64,000 nt of DNA from Fulvia fulva (Eukaryota > Ascomycota > Dothideomycetes > Mycosphaerellales > Mycosphaerellaceae): the NCBI RefSeq assembly GCF_020509005.1, contig NC_063015.1, positions 124,001 through 188,000 of the forward strand, written 5' to 3'. The position numbers and the translations under genes are program-made. The number at the start of each line of letters is the position of its first letter. The first letter of the stretch is position 1. Under the pieces are notes generated by a model. That model was not told the DNA's origin, did no database searches, and saw only the letters and a program-made list of their open reading frames with translations. Below, in pieces: positions 9,770-22,981 of this stretch.

Positions 9770-12700
9770 ATAGATAGATAGATTTGTTATTCCCCTATTC
9801 TAGGACCCTATCCGGCCTATATAGGTATATATCTATTATTATATACAAAGGGAAACCGGAATAGGTGAAAACCCTTCCCGCCCCCGACTACTCCTTATCT
9901 AGATTAGCTTTCCCTCTAAACGTACGTAGTCTATATTACTACCCCGTTAGCCCCCGCTCCTAGCCGGTCTTATCGCGCTACGTCGTATCCTCTCTTCCTA
10001 TACTACTCCTACTAGGCGGTACTGTTCTAGCTAGCCCTTCTCTAGTATCTAGTTCGTAATGCGCCGTAGGTCCTTAGCGTTATTAAGAAGTGCCCTAATC
10101 GTCCGGTTCCTCGCCTTTACTATCTACTCCCCCCTTCCTAGCGACTACCTCGGATAGATAAGGAGTACGTAGCGTACGTTCTAGGAGCGATAGCCGTAGG
10201 GGCAGCTAGTATTCGTAGATCCTAGAACCTTCCTCTATAATAGGTACCCCTAGAGGCCGATGTCTTCGCTTCGTAGTTAGGTTACTATACTACTCTATAC
10301 CCTCGTAAGGCGGTAGTAGATAAGCTTCGGGGGGTGCTTGACCGCGGATTTTGTAGCTAACTATTCCTTAGGTTGTCCCGCTAGCTAAGGGCGTCTACTA
10401 TACCCTATAACCTAGTTGTTCCACCTCTCTTTCTATAGTTGCTCTATAAACGATTTCTTACCTTCCTATTATATTACTAGCTATTCGTCCCTTACCCGGT
10501 AGTTCGGCTCGTTTCCGGGTCGAATGCCCTTATACGCTAGTACTAATTCACGGGCCCTTACGACTATACTAGCGATGACCTTCTATACTAGGTACTATGC
10601 CGACTTGCCTAAGTAGGAGGTCCGTAGTCCCTAGATATATAGGTCGATCGGCGGTATAGCGGTCTCGTACTTAAGTATCCTCGTTAGTATCGACTTGTAT
10701 GCCCCGGTAACCTTCCTTAGGCATTAGTTTTGGATCTTCGCTAGCGGCGCGACGAGTCCCTTCGATAGGTAGGCCCTCTCGCCTAAGGACTATACTTAGC
10801 TACTATAGGTAAGGACTGGCCGTATAATAGCCGTATATAGAAGTCGTGACTACCGGAAGTCCGCCCCCTATATAGACGTAGTGAGCCTCTAGTATAATGC
10901 TATATTCTGTTTAGCTTTCCGTAATATTGCCTATACGTACTTCCTCTACCGTAGCGCCGGGTCTACCTATAGTCCGAGGATCCTAAGCTAATTTACCGGG
11001 TTAGTCGTATACCCCTATATCTAGATAGAAGCTTACATATTATAGAACCGTGGCCGGCGCGTAAAGTGTATCAGATTGTACTTTTCTAGAGCAAACCGAG
11101 CCCCGTGCCTCCTAGCCTAGTCCTCGTAGATCTTATGCTTCTCTTCTAGTAGCCTATAGTTCTCCTTAGTCGAGGAAGACTACGCTAGGATGTTTATGTC
11201 GTCTACGAAGCCGCTCGTAGCGGTGTTCTAGGATTCTAGGGCTAGGAGTAGCGTCGCTATAAAGAAGAGGAACAGAATAGGTACTAGCGTTAAGCCTTAC
11301 GGGATTCTAGTATATACTACTTAAAATAGGCTTCTATACTAGCCGACTAGGATCGACGTACTACGGTTTTAGAGGTAGGACCGTACGAAGTTAATAAGCT
11401 ACTTAGGAAGTCCTTTCGACCTTAGGATATAGAGTAGCCGCGGGTATAACACGTAGTCGAAGGCTCCCGATATGTCTAGGCTAAGTAAGGAAGCTACCTT
11501 GTCCCTATTCTTATACTAGATAGCCTTTACCTAAGAGGTAATAAGTTCTATCGCGGATAGTGTCGATCGCTATAGGCGCGTACCTATCTAGGTGTCCGGG
11601 AGTAGGGAGTGTTCCTCTACCGCCTCGGAGAGTCTCGTTATAACTAGCTTCTTAAGCGCCTTCCTAAGAGTATTAAGGAGCGCAATTAGGCGGTACGACT
11701 TTACCTACGTATAGTCTTCCTTTTACGGCTTACGTAGGACTACTATCGTCGATTGTTTCAAAGCTATCGGGTAGTATCCGGTCTGTAGGCAGTCGTTAAA
11801 GATCGCTATAACTACTAGGGCTAGTTAATCTCTATACTTCTTTAGTAGCTCGTTTAGGATCCTATCCGGCCCTAGGGCTTTCTTCGCCGGTAACTTCCTT
11901 AGTATAGCGGTAACTTCTCCCTCGGACACCTCCTATTAGATCGCGATACTAGGGGCTAGGGGAGTAGAGCTATTTATGTCGCTTAGATTAGCCTCGACTA
12001 GGGGCGGGAAGAACTTACTAGCTAGTAGACGCGCCTTGGCCTCGGGGTCGCTAACCGGGCTACTAGACGATTATAGCGCTAGGATAGAGAAGGAGGGGCC
12101 CTTTATAGGGTCCTGTCGGGCCCATTTCGCTAGCTTCTATATCCTCTTTAGCTTACCGGCGATTTCTTCTACTATAGCCCTCTAGCCGACTGCTTTCTCC
12201 CTCCGTATTATAGCTTTCTTCTGTTAGTATACCTCCCTATATACGTTCTAGGCCTCCTCGCTATAGCTGCTCGTCTATACCCGGCGGGCTCTCCTTACTT
12301 CTCTTACTACCGTAGTGTACTCCGGCGTCTAGTATAGTTTAGACTATATCGTTAGTTAGGTAATCGGAACGTAAAGTAAGGTCGCTTTTCTTATTTCGTC
12401 TATTAACCCTTAGACTACCTCGTCTATCTCGTCTTTACTATTGTATTACTACTACGCGATCTAGACTAGCCTCTCGGAGTTATCGAGGTACGCCTAGATA
12501 TTAGCCTAGTAGGCCTTTCCCTAGTTTAGCTTAGGGGTTCTCGCTAGTATACGTTATATCTATGTCGTAATAGAGGTCCTAACTAGTATATAGTCTAACG
12601 ACGCCTCGAGTTTATATTCGATCCTATAGTAGGTTACTATATAGTAGTAGCTATCTAAGATCTAGGAGAGGTCGATCGTGCCTTAGAGTCCCCCTCTCTT

Positions 12701-14743
12701 CTAGGTACCTAGGTCCTTTAGGGTATTAAGTACAATTGCGTTGCTCGCTATCAAGTCGAGTACTTCGTCGGCTATAGGGTACGGCTATATAAGGCTTTCC
12801 TAGGAAGGGTAGTATATATTAAAGTCTCCTACTACGATATAGTACCCTTGTCTCTTAAGCGTACTGTCTAGGTGTCTATAGACCCCTAGGTCGCGGCTAG
12901 ACCTCGAGGCTAGCGGTTATATATATAGGTTGTATATCTAGGTACTACCTACGTAGAGGGAGGTAATATCGCCCCCGCCTTCTTCGTCTACGTAGTATAC
13001 TACCTCCTAGTCGGATTCTAGTATATCCTTACTGATATAGAAGCACGTACGGGGTCTACCGTCGCCTCGTAGGTATGTCGTATAGCCTAGTAACTTATAG
13101 GTCGTTAGTCTCTTATAGTACGGGTTAATCTATAGCTCCTAGATTATAAGGACGTAGTAGACGCGCGGGTCCGCCTCGTATAGAAAATGGTTCTAGACTA
13201 TATCCTTACTATAGTTAACGTTATACTAGATAATACTAAGCGTATCGAGGCTAGTTATCGGTATCGACAATCATTTCCTCTATATTGTCCTATGTCCTAC
13301 TACCCTATACGTCCTAGTCTACGCCTATCGGCTATATACTAAAGGGGAGCCGGGCCTAGTTAGATTCCCTCGCCGTAGCTAGTAGAGTACGTGGCCTCCC
13401 GTACGCCCTAGGTTACGTATCCTTTATATCGTTCTCGGCCCTAGGGCGCTTATACCCGACCGCCGCTAGTTAGTTCCGGTATAGGCTAGCCTTACGGTCG
13501 CCGTAGAATCTTAGGGCGACGGTTCTATTTGTGATTGCCTAGTTTTTCGCTAGTTTCCGCTATAGGCATTCCGTACTATACGATAGGTAGTGCCCCGGAT
13601 AGTTCTCGTACCGTCTCGTAGTCGATATATAGTCCCTAGACATATAGTCTCCTATATAGTTCGAGTAGGCCTACTTGTTTATATACGTATAGGTTTGGTG
13701 TCTATACTATTAGCATTTGAAGCATTAGAGGACACGAAAGGATAAGGAGTGCTTTTCTACTATCTTAAGGCTATATTACTAGACTAGGCCTTATTCTATC
13801 GCTAGATCCGCCGCTTTCGCGTCTTATAGCTATACTATTAGCGCCGAGGCCTTCTTACCTTCTGGCCATTTCCTATAGAGCCAAGTCGCCTTCTAGATTA
13901 GAGAGTTAAAAGTAACCGGGTTGTCCTCTTAGAGAGCGCGTAGCTAACCCTAGTTAGTTAGGTCAAACTCCTTAGGCATGTCGTAGACTAGGATCGTGAA
14001 TTATTTCGTTAAGACCTTCGCTAATGCCGTAACCTTAGATCCCTACTATAGCTATACCTCTAGGTGCCTCCTAGTAGTAGTAGAGCTAGTATAGATCTAT
14101 AGAGTACCGTTAGACTGTTAGTTCACTACGACTACCCCTAGTTAGTTAAAACGTTAGGCGAGCTCCTTATTTAATAGCTTCGTAACTTCGGCGTAGTCTT
14201 CCTTTACTATAATACGGATCGTAACTACATCGTACGTTAGGCGGGGGCCTAGTATCGATGCCGCGACCGATACCTAGCTATAGGGGTGTTAATTCCGGGT
14301 GGCCTTACTTATCGCCTAGGACGTCGTCCTTATTTCTTATTGCCCTCGGTAGTACGATAGTATAAGCGCCGTACGTAGCTAAGTGATCATTACCTATAGA
14401 GACCGGTAAGGGAGCTAATCGTTAGTTTCTATACTTTTTGCGTCCTCTATAAGTTGCTACTAGTTGTCTTAGGGGGCTTCGCCTATAGGGCCGTAGGCGC
14501 CGTTAGTACCGTAGCCTAGGCTACTATTGCCTAGGAGTTGCCTAATGTAGCTAGGCACCTCCGCGGCGTTTAGAGCTAAAGAAATAGGGTGAAGAGAGCT
14601 TTAAGCTATCTAGATTAAATAAGGTAGAACTCCCTTAGTCCTAGGGGCAGTGGCCTGCTTTATATATCGTTAGAATAGCCTTAATAAGAGCTTTCGAATA
14701 TGTCGTATTTTTAGGGGTACTATATATTTACGTATAAATTTCT
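9770..14743 (-). mobile_element. LINE-A copy L2, full-length, heavily RIPed
   Basis: About 4.97 kb, colinear with L1 on the minus strand: (CTAT)n tail and 3' UTR at the low end, ORF2 about 13266-9955, ORF1 about 14540-13260, leader to about 14714. ORF1 and ORF2 are destroyed by many TAG/TAA codons. The core LINE sequence begins with a cgacatattcg motif near 14700. Between it and the target-site duplication lie about 30 bp found in no other copy. The 69-codon open frame at 11976-12185 on the plus strand is an antisense shadow of ORF2. Confidence 0.9.
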
Positions 14744-16911
14744 TACTAACCTTACTACTAGCGAGCCTTTTAGGTATAATCCTCGAGCCGCGCTCGATAC
14801 TAGAGAACTTTTTAATAAGATACCTCTTATCGAACGAGCCTTACGCTACTAGTATTCGAGATTCCTAGTAAAGGGCCTTCCGCTTCTAATCTATATTACT
14901 ATCTACTTTCGACTAAGGCCTTTCGTAAACGCTCGTATTAACAGGTCTTTTCTTATTAGCTTTACGCTTATATATAGTAAATATATACGGCATCCTAATA
15001 CCGGGTCTATATAACCCTACGTCTCGTTTCTAAGCCTACCTATTAATCTGGCCCTGTTTTAGGATTTCCGTACACTAGTCGCCCTATACGGAGTACATAT
15101 TTATAATGACCTACTCTCCTAGAGCGTTAGTAGTTACCTTAGCGCTTAAGTATTAGCGGTTCCCGAGTAGTCCTAGTAATTTCTTCGAATACGGGCTAAG
15201 GTCGAGGACATTTTCTCTTTATTATAATACGGGGCCGCGGTAGTTCTTCAAGTAGTCGAAGACAGTCGTGTCTATAGGCTTAGGTTTTAGCTTCGTTATA
15301 CCTTCTTATCGATATTGACGCGCCGTATTAGTAGAATACTCCGCCCCTAATATATTTGCTAAGGTCTCCCTAACTAGACTCGAAAAGCGGACTTGTTTCA
15401 AAACCGGAATTCTAATACTTATAGCGGGTTAACTACCGTAAATCAACCCGCGTTCGTATTTTTCGAGGACTATAGAAGCTCTTAAAGAGTTTTGTACTTG
15501 TTAGTACCTAGAATAGCCGTAAATATTATACTTTTACCTTTCCTACTAGCGATTGTTCCCTCCTATAATCTATCGTCGTAGTTACGGCCTATTAGTCGTA
15601 CCTTCCTATACTAAGGGCGGCTAAGGATCGTAGGCGAATCTAGATTAGCGGAGACAAACATATCGATCTAGTAGTATATACTAAATACCTAAGTATTAAG
15701 CTTTGAAATTACCCCCTTAAGCTTCGCTCTTCTACCCGCTCCTCGAAAGGACAAGTAGGCGCTAGGTACGTTAGGTAAGCCAAACTTATGTACTATCCTC
15801 GGGCTAATAATGTTGACTTTAGATCTCTCGTTAAGTAGGGCTCGAGTCTGACCTTAGCTAGTCCTAAGCCCGGTAACTACCTAAGGGCTAGGTACTATTA
15901 CAAAATCGTCTAGTATACTAGCGAGACCGATCTTTTTAATGTTCTTATATAACTCGGCGGTAGGGACAGTATCCTTACTATATAACATCGTTAAGAACAT
16001 ACCTATAAAGCGAGCTTAATAATCATCCCGAAAGACTTCTTTATTAGCCTCTTCTTCCTCGTCTTTATAGGTAGCGACATAACTCGTACGGACTTTAGTC
16101 CCTTCTTAGCTAGCTAACTTACGGACGGTAGTAAGCTTAGACTATAGATTAGGGGTATTTACTACTCTCCTAAACAAGGTAGTCTTAAACTAGCGACTAT
16201 ACTAAAACTAGTCCCGGGTATTAACGTTTAGAAACGTAGTCTAAAGAATTTGATCAATCTAATAGGTCACTCCCTCCTCCTTAGTAACGGGCCTATCTCC
16301 TATACCGTATCGGACGTAGTTATTAATCCTTATCGTCTTTACATTCTATAGCCGTTTGCGCTATACGAATAGGGTATTAATAGGCCCTACCGGCTGTTCT
16401 AAGGGCGTAGGCCTTGACTTAGCTCGAGGCTTAGGTACCCTTCTTCTAAGAGTCTCCTCTAACGCTACCGTTAACTAGCTTCTACTAGCCCTAGAACCGG
16501 CGTCTCTAATTATCTCTACCTCCTACTAATCGAGTTCTTCCTACTAGATCTCCTCTTCGAGTTCTTATCGTATAGCTTTAGCGGCCTCGGCTCGTACCCT
16601 TAATACCTATATACTAGACCTAGTTCGAGGATTTAGGTTCTTTATAATTCCTATTAGAGCTTTGCCTCGAGATTTGTTACTCTAGATTAGGTAGGCCTTA
16701 ACCTTAACCTCGTCGTAGTTTATAATCCTACTCCCTTATAGAACCGGTTCTTCTTCTTCCTTAAGCTAGATCTAGTAACTACTAGCGGCCGTCGGTCACT
16801 ACCTAGATCTAATATCTTAAGGGCCGTATTCTATAAGGTGTCGGTTATTAGGTAGAGGTTTAGAGTAGTTAGGAAGCTTTACGCTAAAGACACTAGTATA
16901 ATCTCGACCTA
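14744..16911 (-). pseudogene. Gypsy-1 gag and protease half, RIP-inactivated
   Basis: First comes the right copy of the L2 target-site duplication (14744-14754). The minus strand from about 16905 down to 15900 then reads as a long charged gag-like polypeptide broken by TAG/TAA at former CAG/CAA/TGG codons, for example RAEAAKAIR followed by a glutamate-rich run. The segment nearer L2 should hold protease and the start of RT, judged only from position. The 5' end is cut off where the Gypsy-2 LTR starts at 16912, so no 5' LTR is seen. Confidence 0.6.
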
Positions 16912-17092
16912 TGTCACGGCCCTAGGCCTAGCGAATGTCTAGCTAGCACGTAGATCACGCGACCGCGCGTACTAGTGTAGCACCTCGGCTTATATATAGC
17001 CTCGGCGCACCTCGCGCTCCTCTTTCCTACGTACCTAGCTACTTTATATCAACACGACTATAAACCGTTATACTTAGCTAGGTCTCTACATC
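16912..17092 (+). repeat. Gypsy-2 5' LTR
   Basis: Starts TGTCACGGCCCTAGGCC. The same 84 bases, slightly mutated, recur at 33906-33989 right after a polypurine tract. It contains a cttatatata TATA-like element and a cctcgcgctcctctttc stretch also found in the Gypsy-4-type LTRs. The 3' border (about 17092) is a guess. The LTR is inserted in the gag region of Gypsy-1; accta (16907-16911) is the expected left target duplication but its partner is not visible. Confidence 0.65.
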
Positions 17093-17982
17093 CGTAGAAG
17101 AGCTACGACGGGATCTATAAGAGCGCAGATTATTAATAATAACCGTAATAAGAGATTACGGCGTACGACAAAAAAAACGCGCGACTCGATATAAGAGACT
17201 ACTATAGGTTAAGTAGTACCTAATATAGTACGACCCTAAGGATAGCGAGGCTTACTACTAGCTATATAACTAGTAGTATAGCGCGAGTCTCTATTTAATA
17301 TATAGACCTAAGGACAAACGTATAAGTAGTAGTACACTACCGACGACGCTATATAGTAGAAACTCGAGAACTTATAGCGCCTAGTTACTAACCTACCTAG
17401 TAAGTTCAACTTGTACGACCTTCTAAACGACGACGAGATCTAAGACGAGAACGGCGTTACTATAGCGGTAGTCGACTACGACGACGACGGCGCGACCGAG
17501 GAAGGTAAGGGCGAGGATATATAATAAGTCGCGAAAACCCTCTAAACGAACGACCTCCTTTAACTCGATATCGACTAGCTCGTTAAGCTCCTAGTAGAGC
17601 CCGAGACGGCTACGGCTATCTACTTTATCCTACGACGCGCCGAGTAAGAGTATAGGAACGTGATATAGATAGCGACTATCCTCTACGAGTAGTTAGGCAA
17701 AGTAGGGTAAGAGCTTAGGAGATAGAAGAGTTACGACTAATAGATACGTAATAAATACGACACCCTAGTTAAGGAACTCGATAATCTAAAGGCCCGACCT
17801 AGGGTATTATCGAATGTAGTAATGTCCGTAGAGATTAGTATACTTACCGCGAAGAACGACACCCTAAAGAAGTAAGCTAAGGAGGTACTTTAGTAGTTAT
17901 CTAATAATAACTCGAAGATTAAGACCCTCGAATTCGATCTCGATAGGTATAAGATAGAAGCTCGAACCTACTAGAACGACAT
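17093..17982 (+). pseudogene. Gypsy-2 leader and 5' part of gag, RIP-inactivated
   Basis: After a leader of about 150-250 bases the plus strand reads as a gag-like protein with acidic and lysine/arginine-rich stretches, for example near 17460-17520 (a GAC-rich acidic run) and 17760-17990 (a coiled-coil-like charged segment). Frequent TAG/TAA codons stand for former CAG/CAA/TGG. It is interrupted by LINE-A L3 and resumes at 22982. Confidence 0.55.
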
Positions 17983-17996
17983 TAAGTATCTTAATA
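17983..17996. repeat. Target-site duplication of LINE-A L3 (left copy)
   Basis: taagtatcttaata, repeated exactly at 22982-22995 on the other side of L3. Confidence 0.85.
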
Positions 17997-20900
17997 GATC
18001 GATAGATTTGTCATTCCCCTATTCTAGGACCCTATCCGGCCTATATAGGTATATATCTATTGTTATATATAAAGGGAAACCCGAATAGGTAAAAACCCTT
18101 CCCGCCCCCGACTACTCCTTATCTAGTTTAGCTTTCCCTCTAAACGTACGTAGTCTATGTCACTACCCCGTTAGCCCCCGCTCCTAGCCGGTCTCGTCGC
18201 GCTACGTCGTGTCCTCTCTTCCTACACTGCTCCTACTAGGCGGTACTGTTCTAGCCAGCCCTTCTCTAGTATCTAGTTCGTAATGCGCCGTAGGTCCTTA
18301 GCGTTGTTAAGAAGTGCCCTAATCGTCCGGTTCCTCGCCTTTGCTATCTACTCCCCCCTTCCTAGCGACTACCTCGGATAGACGAGGAGTACGTACCGTA
18401 CGTTCTAGGAGCGATAGCCGTAGGGGCAGCTAGTATTCGTAGATCCTAGAACCTTCCTCTATAATAGGTACCCCTAGAGGCCGATATATTTGCTTTGTAG
18501 TTAGGTTGCTATACTACTCTATGCCCTCGTAAGGCGGTAGTAGATAAGCTTCGGGGGGTGCTTAACCGCGGATTTTATAGCTGACCATTCCTTAGGTTGT
18601 CCCGCTAGCTAAGGGCGTCTACTATACCCTATAACCTAGTTGTTCTACCTCTCTTTCTATAGTTGCTCTATAAACGATTTCTTACCTTCCTAGTATATTA
18701 CTAGCTATTCGTCCCTTACCCGGTAGTTCGGCTCGTTTCCGGGTCGAATGCCCCTATACGCTAGTACTAATTCGCGGGCCCTTACGACTACACTAGCGAT
18801 AACCTTCTATACTAGGTACTATACCGACTTGCCTAAGTAGGAGGTCCGTAGTCCCTAGATATATAGGTCGATCGGCGGTATAGCGGTCTCGTACTTAAGT
18901 ATCCTTATTAGCGTCGACTTGTATGCCCCGGTAACCTTCCTTAGGCATTAGTTTTGGATCTTCGCTAGCGGCGCGACGAGTCCCTTCGATAGGTAGGCCC
19001 TCTCGCCTAAGGACTATACTTAGCTACTATAGGTAAGGACTGGCCGTATAATAGCCGTATATAGAAGTCGTGACTACCGGAAGTCCGCCCCCTATATAGA
19101 CGTAGTGAGCCTCTAGTATAATGCTATATTCTGTTTAGCTTTCCGTAATATTGCCTATACGTACTTCCTCTACCGTAGCGCCGGGTCTACCTATAGTCCG
19201 AGGATCCTAAGCTAATTTACCGGGTTAGTCGTATACTCCTATATCTAGATAGAAGCTTGTATATTATAGAACCGTGGCCGGCGCGTAAAGTGTATCAGAT
19301 TGTACTTTTCTAGGGCAAACCGAGCCCCGTGCCTCCTAGCCTAGTCCTCGTAGATCTTATGCTTCTCTTCTAGTAGCCTATAGTTCTCCTTAGTCGAGGA
19401 AGACTACGCTAGGATGTTTATGTCGTCTACGAAGCCGCTCGTAGCGGTGTTCTAGGATTCTAGGGCTAGGAGCAGCGTCGCTATAAAGAAGAGGAATAGA
19501 ATAGGTGCTAGCGTTAGGCCTTACGGGATTCTAGTATAGACTGCTTAAAATAGGCTTCTATACTAGCCGACTAGGATCGACGTACTACGGTTTTAGAGGT
19601 AGGACCGTACGAAGTCGACAAGCCACTTAGGGAGTCCTTTCGACCTTAGGATATAGAGTAGCCGCGGGTATAACACGTAGTCGAAGGCTCCCGATATATC
19701 TAGGCTAAGTAAGGAAGCTACCTTGTCCCTATTCTTATACTAGATAGCCTTTACCTAAGAGGTGATAAGTTCTATCGCGGATAGCGTCGATCGCTATAGG
19801 TGCGTACCTATCTAGGTGTCCGGGAGTAGGGAGTGTTCCTCTACCGCCTCGGAGAGTCTCGTTATAACTAGCTTCTTAAGCGCCTTCCTAAGAGTATTAA
19901 GGAGCGTAATTAGGCGGTACGACTTTACCTCCGGATAGTCTTCCTTTTACGGCTTACGTAGGACTACTATCGTCGATTATTTAAATGCTATCGGGTAGTA
20001 TCCGGTCTATAGGTAGGCGTTAAAGATTGCTATAACTACTAGGGCTAGTTGATCTCTACACTTCTTTAGTAGCTCGTTTAGGATCCTATCCGGCCCCGGG
20101 GCTTTCTTCGCCGGCAACTTCCTTAGTATAGCGGCAACTTCTCCCTCGGACACCTCCTATTAGATCGCGATACTAGGGGCTAGGGGAGTAGAGCTATTTA
20201 TGTCGCTTAGATTAGCCTCGACTAGGGGCGGGAAGAACTTGCTAGCTAGTAGACGCGCCTTAGCCTCGGGGTCGCTAACCGGGCTACTAGGCGATTATAG
20301 CGCTAGGATAGAGAAGGAGGGGCCCTATATAGGGTCCTGTCGGGCCCATTTCGCTAGCTTCTATATCCTCTCTAGCTTGCCGGCGATTTCTTCTACTATA
20401 GCCCTCTAGCCGACTACTTTCTCCCTTCGTATTATAGCTTTCTTCTATTAGTATGCCTCCCTATATACGTTCTAGGCCTCCTCGCTATAGCTACTCGTCT
20501 ATACCCGGCGGGCTCTCCTTACTTCTCTTACTACCGTAGTGTACTCCGGCGTCTAGTATAGTTTGGACTATATCGTTAGTTAGGCAAGCGGAACGTAAAG
20601 TAAGGTCGCTTTTCTTATTTCGTCTATTAACTCCTAGACTACTTCGTCTATCTCGTCTTTACTGTTATATTACTACTACGCGATCTAGACTAGCCTCTTA
20701 GAGTTATCGAGGTACGCCTAGATGTTAGCCTAGTAGGCCTTTCCCTAGTTTAGCTTAGGGGTTCTCGCTAGTATACGTTATATCTATATCGTAATAGAGG
20801 TCCTAACTAGTATATAGTCTAACGACGCCTCGAGTTTATATTCGATCCTATAGTAGGTTACTATATAGTAGTAGCTATCTAAGATCTAGGAGAGGTCGAT

Positions 20901-22981
20901 CGTGCCTTAGAGTCCCCCTCTCTTCTAGGTGCCTAGGTCCTTCGGGGTATTAAGGGCAATTACGTTACTCGCTATCAAGTCGAGTACTTCGTCGGCTATA
21001 GGGTACGGCTATATAAGGCTTTCCTAGGAAGGGTAGTGTATATTGAAGTCTCCTACTACGATATAGTACCCTTGTCTCTTAAGCGTACTGTCTAGGTGTC
21101 TATAGACCCCTAGGTCGCGGCTAGACCTCGAGGCTAGCGGTTATATATATAGGTTGTATATCTAGGTACTACCTACGTAGAGGGAGGTAATATCGCCCCC
21201 GCCTTCTTCGTCTACGTAGTATACTACCTCCTAGTCGGATTCTAGTATGTCCTTGCTAATATAGAAGCACGTACGGGGTCTACCGTCGCCTCGTAGGTAT
21301 GTCGTATAGCCTAGTAACTTATAGGTCGTTAGTCTCTTATAGTACGGGTTAATCTATAGCTCCTAGATTATAAGGACGTAGTAGACGCGCGGGTCCGCCT
21401 CGTATAGGAAATGGTTCTAGACTATATCCTTGCTATAGTTAACGTTATACTAGATGATGCTAAGCGTGTCGAGGCTAGTTATCGGTATCGACAATCATTT
21501 CCTCTATATCGTCCTATGTCCTACTACTCTATACGTCCTAGTCTACGCCTATCGGCTATATACTAAAGGGGAGCCGGGCCTAGTTAGATTCCCTCGCCGT
21601 AGCTAGTAGAGCACGTAGCCTCCCGTACGCCCTAGGTTGCGTATCCTTTATATCGTTCTCGGCCCTAGGGCGCTTATACCCGACCGCCGCTAGTTAGTTC
21701 CGGTATAGGCTAGCCTTACGGTCGCCGTAGAATCTTAGGGCGACGGTTCTATTTGTGATTGCCTTGTTTTTCGCTAGTTTCCGCTATAGGCATTCCGCAC
21801 TATACGATAGGTAGTGCCCCGGACAGTTCGCGTACCGTCTCGTAGTCGATATATAGTCCCTAGACATATAGTCTCCTATATAGTTCGAGTAGGCCTGCTT
21901 ATTTATACACGTGTAGGTTTAGTGTCTATACTGTTAGTATTTAAAGCATTAGAGGACACGAAAGGCTAAGGAGTGCTTTTCTACTATCTTAAGGCTATAT
22001 TGCTAGACTAGGCCTTATTCTATCGCTAGATCCGCCGCTTTCGCGTCTTATAGCTATACTATTAGCGCCGAGGCCTTCTTACCTTCTGGCCATTTCCTAT
22101 AGAGCCAAGTCGCCTTCTAGATTAGAGAGTTAAAAGTAACCGGGTTGTCCTCTTAGAGAGCGCGTAGCTAACCCTAGTTAGTTAGGTCAAACTCCTTAGG
22201 CATGTCGTAGACTAGGATCGTGAATTGTTTTATTAAGACCTTCGCTAATACCGTAACCTTAGATGCCTACTATAGCTATGCCTCTAGGTGCCTCCTAGCA
22301 GTAGTAGAGCTAGTATAGATCTATAGAGTGCCGTTAGACTATTAGTTCACTACGACCACCCCTAGTTAGTTAATTCGTTAGGCGAGCTCCTTATTTAATA
22401 GCTTCGTAACTTCGGCCTAGTCTTCCTTTACTACAATGCGGATCGTAACTATATCGTACGTTAGGTAGGGGCCTAGTATCGATCCCGCGACCGATACCTA
22501 GCTATAGGGGTGTTAATTCCGGGTGGCCTTACTAATCGCCTAGGACGTCGTCCTTATTTCTTATTACCCTCGGTAATACGACAGTATAAGCGCCGTACGT
22601 AGCTAAGTGATCATTACCTATAGAGACCGGTAAGGGAGCTGATCGTTAGTTTCTATACTTTTTACGTCCTCTATAAGTTGCTACTAGTTGTCTTAGGGGG
22701 GCTTCGCCTATAGGGCCCTAGGCGCCGTTAGTACCGTAGCCTAGGCTACTATTACCTAGGAGTTGCCTAATGTAGCTAGGCACCTCCGCGGCGTTTAGAG
22801 CTGAAGAAATAGGGTGAAGAGAGCTTTAAGCTATCTAGATTAAATAAGGTAGAACTCCCTTAGTCCTAGAGGCAGTGGCCTGCTTTATATATCGTTAGAA
22901 TAGCCTTAATAAGAGCTTTCGAATGTGTCTTGTTTTGGCGTAGAGATCGATAAACCCGATTGCTACTCTATTATATATATC
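17997..22981 (-). mobile_element. LINE-A copy L3, full-length, heavily RIPed
   Basis: About 4.98 kb on the minus strand, opposite to its host Gypsy-2. The tail reads gatcgatagattt instead of a clean repeat. ORF2 and ORF1 are colinear with L1 but full of stops. The 5' core border (rev. atcgatctct) is at 22943-22951, followed by about 30 bp of unrelated AT-rich DNA before the target duplication. The 69-codon open frame at 20200-20409 is an antisense shadow. Confidence 0.9.

Noticed and set aside
11976..12185. A 69-codon open frame antisense to ORF2, present in L2, L3, L4, L5 and L7 (also 20200-20409, 26871-27080, 42674-42883, 63593-63802) and longer in L1 (3194-3622, minus)
   Set aside because: It lies antisense to coding ORF2, its ends are set by the same RIP-made stops in each copy, and similarity among copies follows from the LINE itself. 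I see no start context or domain that would make it a gene.
17461..17510. GAC-rich run as a tandem repeat or disordered host gene
   Set aside because: It reads in frame as an acidic stretch of Gypsy-2 gag; only its reappearance at 24362-24386 is notable and is reported above.
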